In this document: in pieces, positions 20,523 to 30,115 of the stretch
Layout: each line of letters starts with the position of its first letter
How positions within the stretch are numbered: position 1 is the first letter of the stretch
From: Xanthobacteraceae bacterium
GTDB lineage: Bacteria; Pseudomonadota; Alphaproteobacteria; Rhizobiales; Xanthobacteraceae
Length of the DNA stretch: 64,000 nt
Direction: 5' to 3'
NCBI GenBank assembly: GCA_019752575.1
Contig: JAIELW010000003.1
Location: forward strand, 1 to 64,000
Program-made: the position numbers and the translations under genes
The notes under the pieces: generated by a model
Seen by the model: only the letters and a program-made list of their open reading frames with translations
Database searches by the model: none
What the model was told of the DNA's origin: nothing

Positions 20523-21764
20523 CTAGCTCCGGTAATCGCCGTTGATTGCGACATACTCTTTGGTGAGGTCGCAGGTCAGCACGCGGTCGCAGCCTTTGCC
20601 CAAACCGAGTGCAACTTTCAGCGAAATCTCCGGCTTCTTCATCGCTTCCGACACGACCTTCTCGTCATAGGACGGATCGCGCGCGCCCTTGTGCGCGACA
20701 CGGATGCCGTTGAACCAGATCGAAAGCTTGTCGCGGTCCGCGGGCTCGCCGGCTTTGCCGACCGCCATCACTACGCGGCCCCAGTTCGCATCCTCGCCGG
20801 CGATTGCCGTTTTCACAAGCGGCGAATTCGCAATCGACATCGCGATCCTGCGCGCAGACTGCTTCGACTTCGCGCCTTCGATGGTGATCTCGACGAGCTT
20901 GCGCGCGCCTTCTCCGTCGCGCGCGACCTGCTCGGACAGATTCGCCAGCACGCTTTGCAGCGCCTTGCGGAATTCCCTGAGCGCGGGGTCTTTCGCCTTC
21001 TTGATTTTCGGCGCCCCGCGTTTTGCCGCCGTGCCGGTCGCAAATAGTAAGAGAGTGTCCGATGTCGAAGTATCGCCGTCGATTGTGACGGCGTTGAAGG
21101 TATCCTCGACGCCTTCGCTCAAAAGTTTCTGCAAAACCTTCGGCGCAATCGGCGCGTCGGTGAAGATGAAAGAAAGCATCGTCGCCATATCCGGCGCGAT
21201 CATGCCGGCGCCTTTGGCGATACCGCAGATCGTGACCGTCGCCTTGCCGAGCTTCGCACTTGCGGTCGCCGTTTTCGGAAACGTATCGGTCGTCATGATC
21301 GCGTGCGCGGCGTCGAGGAAATGACCGGGCTGCGCTTTCGCAACGACGCTTTCCAAGACGCCGTCGAATTTCTTCGCGTCCAGCGGCTCGCCAATCACAC
21401 CGGTCGAGGCGATGAAAACATCCGCCGATTTGCAGCCGATGGCTTTGGCGGCCAGTTCGGTCGTGAAGCGGACCTGATCCTTGCCGTTCTTGCCGGTGAA
21501 TGCGTTGGCGTTGCCGGAATTCACGACAAGACCAGCGGCGCTGCCGCGCTTCATCTGCTTCCGGCACCACTCGACCGGCGCGGAGGGGCATTTCGAGCGT
21601 GTGAACACACCTGCGACCACAGTGCCCTTGTCGAAAGCCGCAAGCAGAACGTCCGTTCGATTTTGATATTTGATCCCCGCCGAGCCGGTGGCGAGACGCA
21701 CGCCCTCGATCGCGGGCGGGTCGATGAAGCTTTTCGGGGCAAGCGGGGAAACGGTCGTGCTCAT
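20523..21764 (-). CDS. argJ: bifunctional glutamate N-acetyltransferase/N-acetylglutamate synthase
   Basis: A 413-residue enzyme of the cyclic arginine pathway that moves the acetyl group from acetylornithine to glutamate. The autoproteolysis site A194-T195 is intact in [14 protein letters not shown], so the precursor should split into alpha and beta chains with T195 as nucleophile. I start at 21764 ([13 protein letters not shown]) with GAGG upstream; an in-frame ATG at 21827 lies inside the hairpin region and adds no homologous residues. Confidence 0.96.
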   Translation of the reverse strand: MSTTVSPLAPKSFIDPPAIEGVRLATGSAGIKYQNRTDVLLAAFDKGTVVAGVFTRSKCPSAPVEWCRKQMKRGSAAGLVVNSGNANAFTGKNGKDQVRFTTELAAKAIGCKSADVFIASTGVIGEPLDAKKFDGVLESVVAKAQPGHFLDAAHAIMTTDTFPKTATASAKLGKATVTICGIAKGAGMIAPDMATMLSFIFTDAPIAPKVLQKLLSEGVEDTFNAVTIDGDTSTSDTLLLFATGTAAKRGAPKIKKAKDPALREFRKALQSVLANLSEQVARDGEGARKLVEITIEGAKSKQSARRIAMSIANSPLVKTAIAGEDANWGRVVMAVGKAGEPADRDKLSIWFNGIRVAHKGARDPSYDEKVVSEAMKKPEISLKVALGLGKGCDRVLTCDLTKEYVAINGDYRS

Positions 21765-21792
21765 CTTTGTCCTCTTCGGACCCTTTATAACA

Positions 21793-21829
21793 TTATGGCC
21801 GGGAAACCACTCGGGTCGCCCGGCCATAA
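21793..21829. terminator. palindromic hairpin between parvulin gene and argJ
   Basis: ttatggccggg (21793-21803) and cccggccataa (21819-21829) are perfect 11-base arms around a 15-base loop. It lies 23 bases after the parvulin stop and 29 bases before the argJ ATG (both minus strand). No strong T-run follows, so it may be a terminator, an RNA-stabilising structure, or a degenerate copy of the atggccggg-type palindrome seen at 50883-50905. Confidence 0.5.
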
Positions 21830-21851
21830 CAAGAATTGAAGACAGAAAAAA

Positions 21852-22730
21852 TTACTTCTTCTTCGGATCGGCCTTGGCAGGAGGCGGCGTCGGCGCGTCC
21901 TTCTTCAAGAGGTTCTCGATCTTAGCGTCGGCGCGTGTCTTCATGACGAGTTCAGCCTGCGCCTTGCGGACCACGAAGGCCTGCACCTGCTCCTTCACTT
22001 CTTCATACTTCGGGACCGGCTTCTTGCGCTTGTCCTCGACCTTGATGACGTGAAAGCCGAACTGCGTCTTCACCGGCGCCGAAATCTGACCCTTGTTCAG
22101 CTTGAACGCGGCTTCGGAAAACTCCGCGACCATCTGGCCCTTGGTGAAATATTCGAGATCGCCGCCATTCGTCTTGGCCGACGGATCGGTCGAGATTTCG
22201 CGTGCGAGCTTTTCGAAATCGGCGCCGCCTTTGAGCTTCGCGATCACGTCGTTCGCTTCGGCTTCGGTCTTGAGCAGAATGTGCCGCGCGCGGACTTCTT
22301 CTTCCGGCTGCGTTTTTGCGACCGACTCGTCATAGAGCTTCTTCATTTCCGCTTCGGTCGATGCGGTCTTCGAGACGTCGCTCAACAGCGCTTCCATCAG
22401 CACCTTGTTCTTGGCGTAGGCCATCCGTGCGGCGAAATCCGGCGCTGCTTCGAGCTTCTTGGCGCTCGCCGCCTGCGCAAGCGCGGTGAGGTCGATCAGA
22501 TAGGCCAAAAGCGCTTCTTTGCGAGCGGCAGGCTCCGCGACCTGCAGGCTCGGCCCAACGTCGGCCTCGGCAATATCGAGATCGCTCTGGCGGATCTCAA
22601 CGCCGTTAACGCGCGCAAGAACGGGATCGTCCTTCTTTTGGGCGCTCGCCAGATGCGGCGCACCGATGGTCAGCACAACGCCCAGAGTGAGCGCAAGCGT
22701 GAGCGAGAATAGCGACAGGCTGCGTTTCAT
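21852..22730 (-). CDS. periplasmic parvulin-type peptidyl-prolyl isomerase
   Basis: A 292-residue PpiC/SurA/PrsA-like foldase. A signal peptide (MKRSLSLFSLTLAL, cleavage after ASA) is followed by a helical SurA-N-like region and one rotamase domain (about 145-235) with HILLKTEAEA, GGDLEYFTKGQMV and FGFHVIKVED, the standard parvulin landmarks. The tail is K/P-rich. ATG at 22730 with TGAGG six bases upstream is preferred to the in-frame TTG at 22742. It probably helps fold outer-membrane or secreted proteins delivered by SecA, whose gene is divergent. Confidence 0.92.
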   Translation of the reverse strand: MKRSLSLFSLTLALTLGVVLTIGAPHLASAQKKDDPVLARVNGVEIRQSDLDIAEADVGPSLQVAEPAARKEALLAYLIDLTALAQAASAKKLEAAPDFAARMAYAKNKVLMEALLSDVSKTASTEAEMKKLYDESVAKTQPEEEVRARHILLKTEAEANDVIAKLKGGADFEKLAREISTDPSAKTNGGDLEYFTKGQMVAEFSEAAFKLNKGQISAPVKTQFGFHVIKVEDKRKKPVPKYEEVKEQVQAFVVRKAQAELVMKTRADAKIENLLKKDAPTPPPAKADPKKK

Positions 22731-23083
22731 CGAAAACCTCAAAAAAGGCGGCCGCCGCCATCGGATTTGGCTGGCCAGACCGGGATCGAAATTCAGGTTA
22801 CTTCGTTTAAGGGGCCATCGGAGGAGATGAAAGCGCCCTTTTTCGAACTAAGGCGGGCCGAAAGTGACGGAAGTACGATGCCCTGGCAAGGCTTTAGCCC
22901 GCCTGCGACCGCCCCCTCCAATTGACATTGCTGGGACCCGTTCATATTTCTCCGCCAATCCCTTCGATCATGAAAAAGCCTCGCGGCATCGTGATCCAGC
23001 GCCCCGGTGGTAGTGCAATAGACCGCTCGTGCCTCACGGCCTAAAGGCCGTCTCGCGCGAGCACTTTAAGGAATGCTTTTTCG
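22731..23083. promoter_or_regulatory. divergent control region of the parvulin and secA genes
   Basis: 353 bases with no credible gene. On the plus strand TTGACA (22922-22927), a 17-base spacer and TATTTC (22945-22950) form a plausible secA promoter with a perfect -35 and a weak -10. Near the secA start an imperfect long stem is possible: gctcg (23025-23029) with cgagc (23058-23062) enclosing acggcct (23036-23042) and aggccgt (23045-23051). AAGGA at 23068-23072 is the likely secA ribosome binding site. Confidence 0.45.
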
Positions 23084-25855
23084 ATGATCGGCTCGCTCGC
23101 CCGCAAGTTTTTCGGCTCCGCCAACGACCGGCGCATCAAGGGCTATCAGCCCCGCGTGAATGCCATCAATGCGATCGAAGCCGAAGTTGAAAAACTCACC
23201 GACGATCAGCTTCGCGCGCGCACTGAAGAATTCAGAAAACAGGTCGCAGACGGCACGCCGCTCGACGATCTGCTCGTTCCCGCTTTCGCTACTGTTCGCG
23301 AGGCCGCGAAGCGCACGCTCGGCCAGCGCCATTTCGATGTGCAGTTGGTCGGCGGCATGGTGCTGCACGAAGGCTCGATCGCCGAGATGAAAACCGGCGA
23401 AGGCAAGACGCTCGTTGCAACGCTTCCGGTTTATCTCAATGCGCTCGCTGGCAAGGGCGTGCATGTCGTCACCGTCAACGACTACCTCGCCAAGCGCGAC
23501 TCCGAGTGGATGGGCCAGATCTATAAATTCCTCGGCCTCAGCGTCGGCGTCATCGTGCACGGCATCGACGACAAGGAGCGGCAGGAAGCCTATGCCTGCG
23601 ACGTCACCTACGGCACCAACAACGAGCTCGGCTTCGATTATCTGCGCGATAACATGAAATACGAGCTGCCGCAGATGGTGCAGCGTCCGCATTTCTACGC
23701 GATCGTCGACGAAGTCGACTCCATCCTAGTCGACGAAGCGCGCACGCCACTCATCATTTCCGGCCCGCTCGACGACCGCTCGGAATTCTACAACACCATC
23801 GACAGCTATCTGCCGAAGCTCACACCCGAAGACTACGAACTCGACGAAAAGCAGCGCGCGGTTTCACTCACTGAGACCGGCATGGAGCGCATGGAGCAGA
23901 TGCTCCGCGATGCGAAGCTCTTGAAGGCCGACTCGCTTTACGACATCGAGAACGTCTCTGTCGTCCATCACGTCAATCAGGGTCTTCGCGCGCACAAGCT
24001 TTTCACTCGCGACAAGGACTACATCGTGAAGGACGACGAAGTAGTGATCATCGACGAATTCACCGGCCGCATGATGCCGGGCCGCCGCTATTCGGAAGGT
24101 CTGCATCAAGCGTTGGAGGCCAAAGAACACGTCAAGATCCAGCCAGAAAACCAGACACTCGCCTCGATCACCTTCCAGAATTATTTCCGTCTCTACGAAA
24201 AGCTCGCGGGCATGACCGGCACCGCCTCGACCGAAGCCGACGAATTCGCCGACATCTACAAGCTCGAAGTCGTCGAAGTGCCGACCAACCTTCCCGTCGA
24301 TCGCGCCGACGAACACGACGAAGTCTACCGGACCGCGGACGAGAAATATAAAGCGATCATCGGCACCATCAAAGACTGCAAGACCCGCGGCCAGCCGATC
24401 CTGGTCGGCACCACTTCGATCGAGAAGTCCGAACAGCTCGCAGCGGCCCTCAAAGCCAAGGGCTTCAAGCAGAAAGAATTCACCGATGCCGACGCCTTCC
24501 GCCCGCTCTATGACGGCGATCAGAAGTCTTCGAAGGAAAAAGTCTTCGCGGTGCTGAACGCGCGGTATCACGAACAGGAAGCGCAGATCATCGCGCAAGC
24601 CGGCATCCCCGGCGCTGTGACGATCGCGACCAACATGGCCGGCCGCGGCACCGACATTCAGCTCGGCGGCAACGCCGATATGCGCATCAAGCAGGAACTC
24701 GGCGACATGGAGCCGGGCGAGCAGCGCAAGCAGGCGGAGCAGAAGATCAAGGACGATATCGCGAAGCTGAAACAGGTCGCGCTAGGCGCGGGCGGTCTCT
24801 ACGTGATCGGCACCGAGCGCCACGAAAGCCGCCGCATCGACAACCAGCTTCGCGGCCGCTCCGGCCGTCAGGGCGACCCCGGCCGTTCGAAATTCTATCT
24901 TTCGCTCGAAGACGATCTCATGCGCATCTTCGGCTCGAGCAACCTGGGCGGCATGCTCCAGAAACTCGGCTTGGAGGAAGGCGAGGCCATCGTCCATCCC
25001 TGGATCAACAAGGCGCTCGAAAAAGCGCAGCAGAAGGTCGAAGCGCGCAACTTCGACATCCGCAAGAATCTGCTCAAGTACGACGACGTTTCGAACGACC
25101 AGCGCAAAGTGATCTTCGAGCAGCGCATCGACCTGATGCGCGAGACCGACGTCTCCGAGACGATCGCTGACATGCGTCACGCCGTGATCGACGAGATAGT
25201 CACGCGCCACATCCCGCCGAATGCTTACGCCGAACAGTGGGACACCGAAGGCCTCGAGCGCGAAGTTGCCGAAGGTCTCGGCCTTAAACTGCCGGTTCAG
25301 GACTGGGCCAAGGAAGAAGGCATCGCCGACGACGAGGTGAAGGAGCGCATCATTCGCGCAGCCGATGAAGTCATGGCCGGCAAGGTCGCGAAATACGGCG
25401 CCGAGCTGATGCGTTATGTCGAGAAGTCTGTGCTGATGCAGACGCTCGACCATCTGTGGCGCGAACATCTCGTGATGCTCGAGCATCTGCGGCAAGTGGT
25501 CGGCCTGCGCGGCTTCGCGCAGCGCGATCCCCTGAACGAATACAAGTCCGAAGCCTTCTCGCTGTTCGAGGCGCTGCTCGCGCGGCTCCGCCAGGCGGTG
25601 TCGGCACAGTTGCTGAACATCGAAATCATGGAACGTCCGCCGGAACAGCAGCTTCCGGAAATGCAGGCGAGCCACATCAATCCGGATACCGGCGAGGACG
25701 AACTCGCCCAGCCCGCGCGACTCACTTCAGGCCAGCAGCCGAAGGGCGACCGCACATCGCAGAACCCGAAAGACTGGGGCAAAGTCGGCCGCAACGAACC
25801 CTGCCCCTGCGGCTCCGGCAAGAAGTTCAAGAACTGCCACGGCCGCTTCGCTTAA
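23084..25855 (+). CDS. secA: preprotein translocase ATPase SecA
   Basis: A 923-residue motor of the Sec pathway that pushes unfolded preproteins through SecYEG. Walker A MKTGEGKT is at 102-109, followed by the DEAD-like [16 protein letters not shown], the preprotein cross-linking domain, the helical scaffold, and a C-terminal zinc motif ([15 protein letters not shown], near 906-920) that binds SecB and phospholipid. Full-length and intact; the start [17 protein letters not shown] matches alphaproteobacterial SecA. Transcription ends at the palindromic element directly downstream. Confidence 0.98.
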   Translation: MIGSLARKFFGSANDRRIKGYQPRVNAINAIEAEVEKLTDDQLRARTEEFRKQVADGTPLDDLLVPAFATVREAAKRTLGQRHFDVQLVGGMVLHEGSIAEMKTGEGKTLVATLPVYLNALAGKGVHVVTVNDYLAKRDSEWMGQIYKFLGLSVGVIVHGIDDKERQEAYACDVTYGTNNELGFDYLRDNMKYELPQMVQRPHFYAIVDEVDSILVDEARTPLIISGPLDDRSEFYNTIDSYLPKLTPEDYELDEKQRAVSLTETGMERMEQMLRDAKLLKADSLYDIENVSVVHHVNQGLRAHKLFTRDKDYIVKDDEVVIIDEFTGRMMPGRRYSEGLHQALEAKEHVKIQPENQTLASITFQNYFRLYEKLAGMTGTASTEADEFADIYKLEVVEVPTNLPVDRADEHDEVYRTADEKYKAIIGTIKDCKTRGQPILVGTTSIEKSEQLAAALKAKGFKQKEFTDADAFRPLYDGDQKSSKEKVFAVLNARYHEQEAQIIAQAGIPGAVTIATNMAGRGTDIQLGGNADMRIKQELGDMEPGEQRKQAEQKIKDDIAKLKQVALGAGGLYVIGTERHESRRIDNQLRGRSGRQGDPGRSKFYLSLEDDLMRIFGSSNLGGMLQKLGLEEGEAIVHPWINKALEKAQQKVEARNFDIRKNLLKYDDVSNDQRKVIFEQRIDLMRETDVSETIADMRHAVIDEIVTRHIPPNAYAEQWDTEGLEREVAEGLGLKLPVQDWAKEEGIADDEVKERIIRAADEVMAGKVAKYGAELMRYVEKSVLMQTLDHLWREHLVMLEHLRQVVGLRGFAQRDPLNEYKSEAFSLFEALLARLRQAVSAQLLNIEIMERPPEQQLPEMQASHINPDTGEDELAQPARLTSGQQPKGDRTSQNPKDWGKVGRNEPCPCGSGKKFKNCHGRFA

Positions 25856-25872
25856 AAAGAGCTCACGGACTA

Positions 25873-25965
25873 AAAAAAGCGCCACAAACCAAGTCGGCTA
25901 TAGCCGACTTGGTCATCTGATATTCCGATCTCGGGTAAACCCGAGATCGGCCGCGGCGCTTTTTT
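25873..25965. terminator. compound three-stem palindromic terminator
   Basis: An outer stem, aaaaaagcgcc (25873-25883) with ggcgctttttt (25955-25965), encloses two further hairpins. The first is a perfect 26-base palindrome, 25888-25913 (accaagtcggcta and its complement, no loop). The second has arms ccgatctcggg (25925-25935) and cccgagatcgg (25940-25950) around taaa. With A- and T-runs on the outer arms it can terminate both secA (+) and the convergent L,D-transpeptidase gene (-). Confidence 0.85.
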
Positions 25966-25984
25966 ATTTCTAACTTGCCAGCGT

Positions 25985-27202
25985 TTAGCGCGTGAAAGAA
26001 TTGACGCGGTTCTCGACCGGACGCTGCTGCGTGAACGTGCTCGCGGCCGGCGGTTGCTGTTGCGTCGTCTGCGACTGCGGCTGCGCTTGCTGTTCCGGCG
26101 CCTTCTTCTTCGCCTGCTGTTTCGACTGCTTCTTCTGCAGCTTCTTCGCCGCCGGACGCGGCGTTTCGTCTTCGTCGTCATCCGCCGCCTGCTGCTGCGC
26201 CTGCACCGAGCTCAGCGGGACGCGGCCTGCGAACGTCGGATTGGAGCCCCCGTCGTTATTCGTGCGAACCGGCGCCGCGGGCATATTGCGCGTGAGAAGC
26301 GTGCTGATGTCGTTCTGGTCTGAGTTCTGCCGCTGCTGGATCATCTGGGCGATTTCCGGCTGCAGATGATAAGCCGGGCACGGCTTCGATGGATCGAACG
26401 GCTTCATCGGATCGTTCGGCACCGCGTTGTAAATATAGCGCCGCGCGCAGACATCGATCTTCGGCTCCTGCCGCGTCACTTCGAAATGGTCGCTACCCTC
26501 TTTCAGCATGCGCCAGAACGGCACGTTCGGATTATTACGATGACGCGCGAGGTTCGCGCTGGTCATACGGAACGGGAATGCCTGCACCTGGAAGGCAAGC
26601 TGGCCGCCGTCGAACGCCTCGCGCGCCAGCGCGAAAATTTCCGCGATCTGCTCATCCGTCATGGCGTAGCAGCCGGATGACGAGCAATCGCCGTGCACCA
26701 TCAGATGCGCACCGGTACGTTTATGCGCGCGGTCGAATTCGTTCGGGAAGCCGAGATCGAAAGAGAGGTGGTAGCTCGAATGTGGGTTCATCAATTCAGG
26801 ACGGATCGAATAGAAACCTTCCGGCGCCTGCCGGTCGCCCTGCTTTACCTTCGGCCCAAGTTCCCCGGACCATTTGCAGATCGGAAATTTCTTCAAGAGT
26901 TCGTAGTTGCCGGCTGTCGTCTTCTTCCAGATCTCTAACTCCGACTCTTCCTTGTAGATCCGAAGCAAAATGGGCGACTCCTTCGTCATCCCCTTTTCCT
27001 GCATGAGCGCCATGGTCTGCGGCGAGATCGGGCGCAGGTGCTTCTTGTTGCCGTCGGGACCGAACATGAAGTTTTCGGCGCTGCATCCGGCAAGCACCAA
27101 CGCGCAGACGGCTGTCGCCGCCGCCAAACGTATTGCTGCTCTCAGACGGCGCAAGTTCAACGAAAAACTCCCGAAATTGCGCGGAAAATCATCGGTCCCC
27201 AT
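25985..27202 (-). CDS. L,D-transpeptidase (YafK family) lipoprotein
   Basis: A 405-residue YkuD-fold protein with a lipoprotein signal (LVLAGC, lipidated C40) after a charged N-terminus. The catalytic motif is H170-G171 ... G177-C178-Y179 (HGDCSSSGCYAM). YafK-type enzymes act on peptidoglycan crosslinks or on the peptidoglycan-lipoprotein bond (in E. coli DpaA/YafK removes Lpp), so it could be a hydrolase or a transferase. The last 110 or so residues are low-complexity, rich in Q, K, P and A, and probably disordered. Convergent with secA. Confidence 0.88.
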   Translation of the reverse strand: MGTDDFPRNFGSFSLNLRRLRAAIRLAAATAVCALVLAGCSAENFMFGPDGNKKHLRPISPQTMALMQEKGMTKESPILLRIYKEESELEIWKKTTAGNYELLKKFPICKWSGELGPKVKQGDRQAPEGFYSIRPELMNPHSSYHLSFDLGFPNEFDRAHKRTGAHLMVHGDCSSSGCYAMTDEQIAEIFALAREAFDGGQLAFQVQAFPFRMTSANLARHRNNPNVPFWRMLKEGSDHFEVTRQEPKIDVCARRYIYNAVPNDPMKPFDPSKPCPAYHLQPEIAQMIQQRQNSDQNDISTLLTRNMPAAPVRTNNDGGSNPTFAGRVPLSSVQAQQQAADDDEDETPRPAAKKLQKKQSKQQAKKKAPEQQAQPQSQTTQQQPPAASTFTQQRPVENRVNSFTR

Positions 27203-27289
27203 TGCCTAATGCGTTACCCTTGACGGCTCGTTACCGCAACCGCGGTTCCCGCAGAGCGTAAATGCGCCCGCGCACAAGTGACTGAAAAA

Positions 27290-28243
27290 TCAGAGATTCC
27301 GGCCAATGGCCAGGAATTTGTCAGCCCGGTGTTTCCGGATTTGCTCAGCTGAAAGGCCATTGAACCCCGCTAACGCGGCCTGAATAGCCTTACCTGTTGC
27401 CGAAATCGTGGCCTCCGGATGGCGATGGGCGCCGCCTGCCGGCTCCGCGATGATCTCGTCTACGACCCCAAATCTAAGCAAATCCTGGGCCGTAATCTTC
27501 ATGTTGGTCGCCGCTTCCTGGGCCTTCGTGGTGTCGCGCCACAAAATCGAGGCCGCACCTTCGGGCGAGATCACGCTGTAGATCGAGTGCTCCAGCATCA
27601 AGACTTTGTTCGCGGTCGCAATCGCGATCGCGCCGCCGGAGCCGCCCTCGCCGATGATGACGGAAACGTTGGGGACGCCAAGTGCCAATCCCGCATCGGT
27701 CGAGCGCGCGATCGCTTCGGCCTGCCCGCGTTCTTCGGCGTCGATGCCAGGATAGGCGCCTGCGGTATCGACGAGCGTCACGACCGGCACTTCGAAACGG
27801 CCAGCAAGCTCCATGAGGCGGACTGCTTTGCGATAACCTTCCGGCCGCGCCATGCCGAAATTGTGGTGGATACGCGCTTCGGTGGTCGAACCTTTTTCAT
27901 GACCGATCACGCAGACGCTCGATCCCGCGAAGCGCGCGAAACCGCCGAGGATCGCCTGGTCGTCGCCGAACTTGCGGTCGCCGGCGAGCGGCGTGAATTC
28001 CTCGAACAGCTTTTCGATGTAATCGGAAAAATGCGGCCGTTGCGGATGCCGCGCGACCTGCGTCTTCTGCCAGGGCGTGAGATTCTCGTAGAGTTCGGAA
28101 AGCACAAGTTCCGACTTCGCCTCCAGTCGCGCGACATCTTCCGCGATCGAAACCGCTTCGCCGGAAGCGGCTACAGCGCGCAGTTCCTCGATCTTGGCTT
28201 CGAGTTCGGCAACGGGTTTTTCGAAATCGAGATACGTTCTCAT
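27290..28243 (-). CDS. accA: acetyl-CoA carboxylase carboxyltransferase subunit alpha
   Basis: A 317-residue subunit that with AccD transfers the carboxyl group from biotin to acetyl-CoA, the committed step of fatty acid synthesis. The N-terminus [18 protein letters not shown] and the core ([42 protein letters not shown]) are those of AccA. The ATG at 28243 is used; the GTG directly before it is an alternative. Single gene here; accB, accC and accD are not in the window. Confidence 0.97.
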   Translation of the reverse strand: MRTYLDFEKPVAELEAKIEELRAVAASGEAVSIAEDVARLEAKSELVLSELYENLTPWQKTQVARHPQRPHFSDYIEKLFEEFTPLAGDRKFGDDQAILGGFARFAGSSVCVIGHEKGSTTEARIHHNFGMARPEGYRKAVRLMELAGRFEVPVVTLVDTAGAYPGIDAEERGQAEAIARSTDAGLALGVPNVSVIIGEGGSGGAIAIATANKVLMLEHSIYSVISPEGAASILWRDTTKAQEAATNMKITAQDLLRFGVVDEIIAEPAGGAHRHPEATISATGKAIQAALAGFNGLSAEQIRKHRADKFLAIGRNL

Positions 28244-28339
28244 CACGGCTCAAGGCGTTCGAGGCCTACAAGCCCCTAGAAATCGGGCGGAAGCTGCATG
28301 CCGACCCCGTCCAAGTCAAGTTACGCCGCGGAATGAACG

Positions 28340-29296
28340 CTATTTCTCGGCCAGCGGGTGCAGATCGCGCACCATGTTCTTGAGGCGTTCGTCGAGCACG
28401 TGGGTGTAAATCTGCGTGGTCGAAATATCGGCGTGACCCAATAGCGCCTGCACCACGCGCAGATCGGCGCCGTTCGCGAGCAGGTGGCTTGCGAACGCAT
28501 GGCGCAATACATGCGGGCTGATCTTTCCCGGAGAAATTCCGGCGCTTGCTGCGAGCTGTTTCAACTCCCGCGCGACATGCTGCCGCGTCACATGCCCGCT
28601 CTCGCCGAAGGACGGAAACAGCCAGCGCTGTTGCGATGTCCTCTCCTTGTCGCGGAGCATATCGAGATAAGCCTTCATCGCGCGCTTTGCAGCATTACCA
28701 ATAGGCACGAGGCGTTCCTTGTTACCTTTACCTCGCACGATGATCGCATCGCTTTTCGTGCTCGCAGCCGATACGGGCAAGGCAATCAATTCGGAAATGC
28801 GCATGCCTGAGGCGTAGAGCAGTTCGAGGAGCGCGGCGAGCCGCAGCGCGCGCAGGCGGCGTGCCTTCTCCTCTTTTGTATCGCCACCTTGCGCAGCCAT
28901 TTCGTGCGCGGTCACGAGCAGCTTCGTCACCTCTGCAACCATCATGATCTTCGGCAGCGATCTTCCGCGTCGAGGACCTTCGAGCACGGCTGAGGGATCG
29001 TCGCCGCGCAGACCTTCAGTATAAAGAAAGCGATGCAGTTGCCGGATGGCGGACAGTTTTCGCGCGACCGAAGTGCTCGCGAGTTCGCACCTGGCGAGCG
29101 CCGAAAGATAGTCGCGGATCGTCTGCGTATTCGCTTTCGTGAAATCGCTGTTTTTGCCCGCGAGAAATTTCGCGTAGTCGTCGAGATCGCGCCCGTAAGC
29201 GTCGAGGGTATTCCTGCTCGCATTGCGCTCGCTAGCGATCATGTCGAGAAAGAGCGCGCGAAGATCGCCTTTGGCAGCTTTCGCTTTCGCGCTCAT
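28340..29296 (-). CDS. xerD: site-specific tyrosine recombinase XerD
   Basis: A 318-residue recombinase that with XerC resolves chromosome dimers at dif. The SAM-like core-binding domain (about 10-100) is followed by the catalytic domain with R166 (GMRISEL), K190, H262-x2-R265 (HVLRH), H288 and the nucleophile Y297 (QIYTHV): all present. It is the housekeeping recombinase and not a mobile-element integrase, as its neighbours (accA, aroK-aroB) are core genes. Its ATG overlaps the stop of the small membrane gene upstream by four bases. Confidence 0.93.
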   Translation of the reverse strand: MSAKAKAAKGDLRALFLDMIASERNASRNTLDAYGRDLDDYAKFLAGKNSDFTKANTQTIRDYLSALARCELASTSVARKLSAIRQLHRFLYTEGLRGDDPSAVLEGPRRGRSLPKIMMVAEVTKLLVTAHEMAAQGGDTKEEKARRLRALRLAALLELLYASGMRISELIALPVSAASTKSDAIIVRGKGNKERLVPIGNAAKRAMKAYLDMLRDKERTSQQRWLFPSFGESGHVTRQHVARELKQLAASAGISPGKISPHVLRHAFASHLLANGADLRVVQALLGHADISTTQIYTHVLDERLKNMVRDLHPLAEK

Positions 29297-29436
29297 TTTC
29301 CGAAGCGATCCTGGGGCACGGTAATCGTGATCGTGCGCGGCTGCGGCTCAAGATAATTGGCAAGCAGCCAGGCCGCGCCATAGCCGGCTACGGCAATGGT
29401 TGCGAGAACGGTCAACAGGCGAAAGAGCGTCGGCAT
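29293..29436 (-). CDS. small single-pass membrane protein upstream of xerD
   Basis: A 47-residue protein, MPTLFRLLTVLATIAVAGYG onward, with one transmembrane helix (about 4-27) and a short periplasmic-type tail ending PQDRFGK. The stop overlaps the xerD start (ATGA), which supports real translation. An upstream in-frame start at 29502 would give 69 residues; the shorter form begins right at the hydrophobic segment and is preferred, though its ribosome binding site is weak. Function unknown. Confidence 0.65.
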   Translation of the reverse strand: MPTLFRLLTVLATIAVAGYGAAWLLANYLEPQPRTITITVPQDRFGK

Positions 29437-29526
29437 CTTCCGAATTTCCGAATCGCGGGCGGCAGTCCGAAGACATTTTACAGGCAACGAGGGAACCGCC
29501 ATATCTGATGCTACAGGAAGATGACT

Positions 29527-30114
29527 ATGCCCTCACCGCCGCCGATTGCGCTGCACCCCGAAGCCGACGCGTTCCGCGCGCGTCTCGGTACGCGCTCGAT
29601 CGTGCTCGTGGGGATGCCGGGTTCGGGCAAAAGCTCGATTGGCCGCAGGCTCGGGCAAAGGCTTGGACTCGATTTTGCGGATGCCGATGCCGAAATCGAG
29701 CGCGCCGCCAACATGACTATCCCGGAACTCTTTCAGACCAAGGGGGAAGCGGAATTCCGCAAGGGCGAGCAGAAAGTGATCGCGCGTTTGCTCGAAGGCG
29801 GACCGCAGGTGATCGCAACCGGCGGCGGTGCGTTCGTGAACGCGGACACCCGCATGCGCATCAAGGAGAAAGGCGTCTCGATCTGGCTGAAAGCCGACGT
29901 CGAGACTTTACTCAGGCGCGTGAAACGCAAAAGTAACCGGCCACTCCTCCAGAACGCCGACCCGGAGGGCACGCTGCGCAACCTGCTGTCGGCGCGCGAA
30001 GCGACCTATGCCGAAGCCGACCTCATCATTACCTCCTGCGAGGTGCCGCATGAGGAAGTGGTTGAGGCCATCGTGAATTTGCTGGATACGTCGCTCACAG
30101 AACGCGCAACCTGA
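29527..30114 (+). CDS. aroK: shikimate kinase
   Basis: A 195-residue kinase that phosphorylates shikimate in aromatic amino acid synthesis. Walker A GMPGSGKS is at 29-36, followed by DADAEIE, the ATGGGAFV glycine loop and RPLLQ. ATG 29527 is favoured because AGGAAG (29515-29520) lies six bases upstream; ATG 29521 is immediately adjacent to that site. aroB begins one base after its stop, forming a tight two-gene unit. Confidence 0.95.
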   Translation: MPSPPPIALHPEADAFRARLGTRSIVLVGMPGSGKSSIGRRLGQRLGLDFADADAEIERAANMTIPELFQTKGEAEFRKGEQKVIARLLEGGPQVIATGGGAFVNADTRMRIKEKGVSIWLKADVETLLRRVKRKSNRPLLQNADPEGTLRNLLSAREATYAEADLIITSCEVPHEEVVEAIVNLLDTSLTERAT

Positions 30115-30115
30115 C

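Noticed and set aside
21781-21800. Zur-like site (tttataacattatgg) upstream of argJ
   Set aside because: Only a loose, partly palindromic AT-rich match; it lies next to a stronger hairpin, and argJ has no link to zinc.
28340-29296. XerD as a sign of a mobile element
   Set aside because: Length, motifs and its place between accA and aroK-aroB are those of the housekeeping recombinase; no attachment repeats or cargo are near.
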